This document shows, piece after piece, positions 61,135 through 64,000 of a stretch of 64,000 nucleotides of DNA (positions within the stretch are counted from its first letter, which is position 1; each line of letters opens with the position of its first letter). Source of the stretch: Haloferax sp046557615 (GTDB taxonomy: Archaea > Halobacteriota > Halobacteria > Halobacteriales > Haloferacaceae); contig NZ_JBKIII010000002.1 in NCBI RefSeq assembly GCF_046557615.1, forward strand, positions 372,001 through 436,000. Reading direction: 5' to 3'. A program made the position numbers and the translations under genes. The notes below the pieces were generated by a model. The model searched no databases and was not told where the DNA came from. It saw only the letters and a program-made list of their open reading frames with translations.

Positions 61135-61476
61135 ACAGGATTGTGAACACTTCCACACAATAAATCTGTCTACTACTATATATCGAGTTGCCATTTTCCG
61201 CAATAGAGGGGAGTAATAGCACAAAAGGGGTACGTCTCTACACACTAGTTCTCAGTTCGAAATCGGGCGTATACGTATGTAGCCAAAAGAATGAATCAAT
61301 AGACAACAGTACGCCCGTCACACGTTCACACGATTCATACTATTGTGCGACCACCGTTCGCTCAAACCGGCCATTATCTGGGGCCTGTGTCGGTTGGGTC
61401 TGTAAACATACCACCACATACATCTATATATTTGTCATAGCAGGGTATTTACGGATAACTGGGCTCGAAAAAACTG
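61135..61476. promoter_or_regulatory. Divergent pst/PhoU-like intergenic region
   Basis: 342 bases with no convincing gene, A/T-rich. For pstS there are two TATA candidates: TATATATT (61425-61432) and TATTTA (61446-61451), the latter centred 28 bases before the ATG. A 15-base sequence CACGATTCATACTAT (61329-61343) recurs before pstC at 62553-62567 and is a candidate phosphate-control element. On the minus strand TTTATTG near 61160 serves the PhoU-like gene. Confidence 0.5.
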
Positions 61477-62508
61477 ATGACGCGTAAAACGGACGATGTC
61501 CTGTCCCGACGTAAGTTCCTGATCGCTTCTGGTGCAGTTGGCGTTGCTGGTCTCGCTGGCTGTACGGAGAGCAACACTGGCGGTTCGGAAGGCGGCGACT
61601 CCGAGGACTCGGAATCCGGCTCTGAAAGTGAAGGACTTTCCGGAGAAATCAACATCGCTGGTTCCTCGACGGTGTTCCCGCTCGCAACCGCAATGGCAGA
61701 GCGCTTCCAGAGCGACCACTCGGAAGTCAGCATCAACATCCAGTCCACTGGCTCCGGTGGCGGCTTCGCCAACTACTTCTGTACGGGTCAGACGGACTTC
61801 AACAACGCGTCGCGCCCAATCAAGCCCGAAGAAGAAGAGCAGTGTACGAGCAACGACGTCAACCCCGTCGAACTCAAGGTTGCAACCGACGCCCTGACCG
61901 TCATCGTCAACAACGACAACGACTTCATCAGCGAGGGCCTCACCACGGAGCAACTCAAGACCATCTTCTCGGCCGAAGAACAGCCCGAAATGTGGTCCGA
62001 TGTGAACTCCGAATGGCCGGAAGAGCCAATCGAAATCTTTGGTCCCACTGACGCATCCGGTACGTACGACTACTTCATCGAGGCAATCATCGGCGAGGAA
62101 GGTCCAGGCCACCGCCAGGACTACTCCGCAACCGAGCAGGACCGCACCATCATCCAGGGTGTCGAAGGGTCCGAGTTCGCCATCGGCTACATGGGATTCG
62201 CGTACTACAGCGAGAACACCGAGGCCGTGCAGGCAGTCTCTATCGAGAACGACGAAGGCAACTACGTCGAACCGTCGCTCGATACTGCACTCTCCGGCGA
62301 ATACAACCCCCTCTCGCGCCCGCTCTTTACCTACCCCGCAGAGCAGGCACTCGCGAAGGAACACGTCGCCGAATTTGCCCGCTACTGGATGGAGAACTCC
62401 ACCAGCAAGGAAATCGTCGCCGACGAAGTCGGGTACGTCCCACTCGGTGACGAAGAGCAGCAAGAGATGCTCGACAAACTCAATTCGGCCATCGAAGGCG
62501 CTAACTAG
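61477..62508 (+). CDS. pstS: Phosphate ABC transporter substrate-binding lipoprotein
   Basis: 343 residues. Tat signal SRRKFLIASGAVGVAGLAGC with lipobox LAGC, Cys29; an acidic Ser/Glu linker follows. Phosphate-binding fold: INIAGSSTVFPLATAMAERF, IQSTGSGGGFANYFCTGQTD, IFGPTDASGTYDYFIEAIIG and GFAYYSENTEAVQAVSIEND. Captures phosphate outside the membrane for PstCAB. First gene of the operon. Confidence 0.96.
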   Translation: MTRKTDDVLSRRKFLIASGAVGVAGLAGCTESNTGGSEGGDSEDSESGSESEGLSGEINIAGSSTVFPLATAMAERFQSDHSEVSINIQSTGSGGGFANYFCTGQTDFNNASRPIKPEEEEQCTSNDVNPVELKVATDALTVIVNNDNDFISEGLTTEQLKTIFSAEEQPEMWSDVNSEWPEEPIEIFGPTDASGTYDYFIEAIIGEEGPGHRQDYSATEQDRTIIQGVEGSEFAIGYMGFAYYSENTEAVQAVSIENDEGNYVEPSLDTALSGEYNPLSRPLFTYPAEQALAKEHVAEFARYWMENSTSKEIVADEVGYVPLGDEEQQEMLDKLNSAIEGAN

Positions 62509-62539
62509 ACGTCTAACGGCTGAATAGAGTAACGAAGCG

Positions 62540-62567
62540 TTTTTTCATACCCCACGATTCATACTAT
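62540..62567 (+). promoter_or_regulatory. T-run and TTCATAC repeats between pstS and pstC
   Basis: A six-T run (62540-62545) follows pstS and may attenuate transcription. TTCATAC occurs at 62544-62550 and again at 62558-62564, 14 bases apart. The 15-mer CACGATTCATACTAT (62553-62567), ending three bases before the pstC ATG, is identical to 61329-61343. Confidence 0.4.
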
Positions 62568-62570
62568 CCA

Positions 62571-63530
62571 ATGAGCACAGATGACCCGGCAAACGACTTC
62601 ACGCGGCGAACGGAGAACTCTCCGCGGGAGTTACTGACACGGTCGTTCTTCTTCCTGTGCGCGACGTTATCCGTCGTGACGACCATCAGTATCGTCGTAC
62701 TCCTCGTCACCGAAGCGGCGAAGTTCTTCAACTTCTCGGCGCATTTGATGGGGGTCACAGGAGAGACAGCATCATTCATCGACTTCATCACCGGTACGAC
62801 GTGGCAAATCAACAGCCACGAGTTCGGTGTGTTGTCGCTCGTCTCGGCGACGTTGATGATTACCATCGGTTCGGCAGTCATCGCACTCCCACTCGGTGTC
62901 GCCACCGCGATATACCTGAGTGAGTACGCGAGCGCACAGGCACGGTCGGTTCTCAAGCCCGCCCTCGAAATCCTCGCGGGCGTTCCAACCGTCGTTTACG
63001 GTTTCTTCGCGCTCATCTACATCACGCCCGCCATCGAGACGGTGATTCCCTCGATTGGGACGTTCAACCTGCTCTCGGCGAGCATCGTCGTCGGTATCAT
63101 GATTATCCCCATGGTCGCCTCGATTAGTGAAGACGCGATGTCTGCGGTTCCGGACGAACTCCGTCAAGCAGGCTACGGCATGGGTGCGACCAAGTTCGAC
63201 GTGTCCACCGGGATTGTCGTTCCCGCGGCGCTCTCTGGCATCTTCTCGTCGTTTATCCTCGCGCTCTCGCGCGCAATCGGCGAGACGATGGCTGTCACCG
63301 TCGCCGCAGGGGCACAAGCGAAGTTCCTCAACCCCCTCAACCCGGCGTCGTACCTCGAAGGTGCGCTGCCGATGACCGCCGCGATGGTCCAGCTCCTCAC
63401 CGGTGACATCACCGGCGGTGGACTGGCCTACCGAAGTCTGTTCGCTATCGGTCTCGTGTTGTTCTTCATCACACTCGTCATGAACATCATCAGCGACTAC
63501 GTCGCACAGAAGTACCGGGAGGTCTACTAA
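62571..63530 (+). CDS. pstC: Phosphate ABC transporter permease PstC
   Basis: 319 residues, six membrane helices. ABC-permease EAA-type loop MSAVPDELRQAGYGMGATKF then IVVPAALSGIFSSFILALSR and AIGETMAVTVAAGAQAKFLN, typical of PstC. N terminus cytoplasmic and charged (DDPANDFTRRTENSPRE). Its stop abuts the pstA ATG with no gap. Confidence 0.95.
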   Translation: MSTDDPANDFTRRTENSPRELLTRSFFFLCATLSVVTTISIVVLLVTEAAKFFNFSAHLMGVTGETASFIDFITGTTWQINSHEFGVLSLVSATLMITIGSAVIALPLGVATAIYLSEYASAQARSVLKPALEILAGVPTVVYGFFALIYITPAIETVIPSIGTFNLLSASIVVGIMIIPMVASISEDAMSAVPDELRQAGYGMGATKFDVSTGIVVPAALSGIFSSFILALSRAIGETMAVTVAAGAQAKFLNPLNPASYLEGALPMTAAMVQLLTGDITGGGLAYRSLFAIGLVLFFITLVMNIISDYVAQKYREVY

Positions 63531-64000
63531 ATGGCGACCGAGAACGAACCACGGACTATCTCTGGGTTCGGACAGGTTAGCCGAACCGCAGGGACGGTTT
63601 TCCGGTACCTGCTCATGGCGGCGACGATGTTCGGCATCGTCACGCTCGCGGTGTTACTCGTCTACGTCGCAAACGACGCGATTCAACCGCTGACGGCCGA
63701 TGCCGGATGGCACCTGACGTTCTTCGCCGTCCTCGTCGTTCCGACAGTCCTCGCGGGCGGTTATCTGTACCAGCGAAACACCGACGCACTCGTCTTTGGC
63801 TCGATGGTACTCGGGATGCTCGTCGTCTCGCTCATGTTTGCCAGTGGGTTGGCACTCGTACTCATCGACATCATCCCGCCGTTGGTGGCCTTCTCGTTCG
63901 CCGTCGCCTTCGTACTCCCCGCGCTCGTCGTGGTCGGACTCACGAAGTACGACCAACAGATTCCGTTCGGCGCGCGTGTCGGACTGACCGGTACGCTGTT
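63531..64000 (+). CDS. pstA: Phosphate ABC transporter permease PstA (3' partial)
   Basis: About 156 residues of the N-terminal part, ending at the window edge inside the gene. Four hydrophobic segments visible (LLMAATMFGIVTLAVLLVYV, FFAVLVVPTVLAGGYLYQRN, SMVLGMLVVSLMFASGLALV, FSFAVAFVLPALVVVGL); the long hydrophobic N terminus before the permease core fits haloarchaeal PstA. Identity rests mainly on operon position after pstC. Confidence 0.85.
   Translation, partial: MATENEPRTISGFGQVSRTAGTVFRYLLMAATMFGIVTLAVLLVYVANDAIQPLTADAGWHLTFFAVLVVPTVLAGGYLYQRNTDALVFGSMVLGMLVVSLMFASGLALVLIDIIPPLVAFSFAVAFVLPALVVVGLTKYDQQIPFGARVGLTGTL

Noticed and set aside
1..64000. CRISPR array or insertion sequence
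   Set aside because: No regularly spaced direct repeats of 25-40 bases, no transposase domain and no terminal inverted repeats with target duplications were seen. The only tandem repeat is the 15-bp one at 43971-44015.

Overview
The window is a gene-dense stretch of a haloarchaeal chromosome. Gene order and content suggest a Haloferax-like organism; the genus is inferred, not tested. Evidence: high G+C with strong GC3 bias, very acidic proteins, archaeal housekeeping genes (dnaG-type primase, eIF1/SUI1, S8e, MptA, HerA and NurA, TrmB), haloarchaeal families (HalOD1 output domain, LWR-salt protein), a Tat-dependent lipoprotein PstS, and many start codons about 25-30 bases after a TATA-like box, as expected for leaderless mRNAs. 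I see no insertion sequence, CRISPR array, rRNA or clear prophage. One tRNA gene, Ile(GAU), is present.

Layout. 1-2.9 kb: two overlapping moeA genes, the second carrying a periplasmic-binding-like tail. 2.9-8.7 kb: a HalOD1 response regulator, a HAD phosphatase, a pterin dehydratase/LWR pair, and a tetrapyrrole operon (fused siroheme decarboxylase - precorrin-2 dehydrogenase - hemA). 8.8-12.3 kb: two convergent cis-prenyltransferase genes with complementary loss of active-site features, a DUF92 membrane protein and a GNAT. 12.3-16.7 kb: dnaG with a structured 5' leader, a sugar isomerase-like gene, and a DUF3311/sodium-solute symporter pair. 16.7-19.8 kb: a GNAT, a YqcI/YcgG protein coupled to an isochorismatase-like hydrolase, a zinc-finger microprotein and a CARF-like/wHTH regulator.

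19.8-31.4 kb: enolase-like protein, DUF1405, pdxS, universal stress protein, thrB, a 7TM histidine kinase, an FAD enzyme, a TetR-MATE efflux operon with a perfect operator, and an ArsR-like zinc regulator. 31.4-38.3 kb: FAD oxidoreductase, small unknown genes, mptA, a TrmB regulator, a DUF255 thioredoxin-domain protein and FxsA. 38.5-40.5 kb: tRNA-Ile followed by a patch of poorly conserved membrane genes and microproteins. 40.6-48.4 kb: eIF1, an Eis-like acetyltransferase, small membrane proteins, an S66 peptidase and carB. 48.6-61 kb: SDR protein, NAD kinase, RAD55/KaiC ATPase, nitroreductase, stress protein, rhomboid, HerA and NurA, a HAD enzyme and S8e. 61-64 kb: a SpoVT/AbrB-PhoU regulator divergent from a pstS-pstC-pstA phosphate transport operon that runs off the end.

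The most interesting signals are: (1) a probable heteromeric cis-prenyltransferase encoded by convergent uppS-like genes next to a DUF92 (polyprenol-phosphate-kinase-like) gene; (2) a near-identical TATA-plus-downstream promoter module shared by two genes 37 kb apart; (3) perfect palindromes placed between TATA box and start codon of a TetR gene and of an unknown 79-residue protein; (4) a GNRA-tetraloop hairpin in the dnaG leader beside an orphan leaderless promoter; and (5) a CARF-like regulator with no CRISPR locus in view, downstream of a putative N-oxygenase/hydrolase pair.
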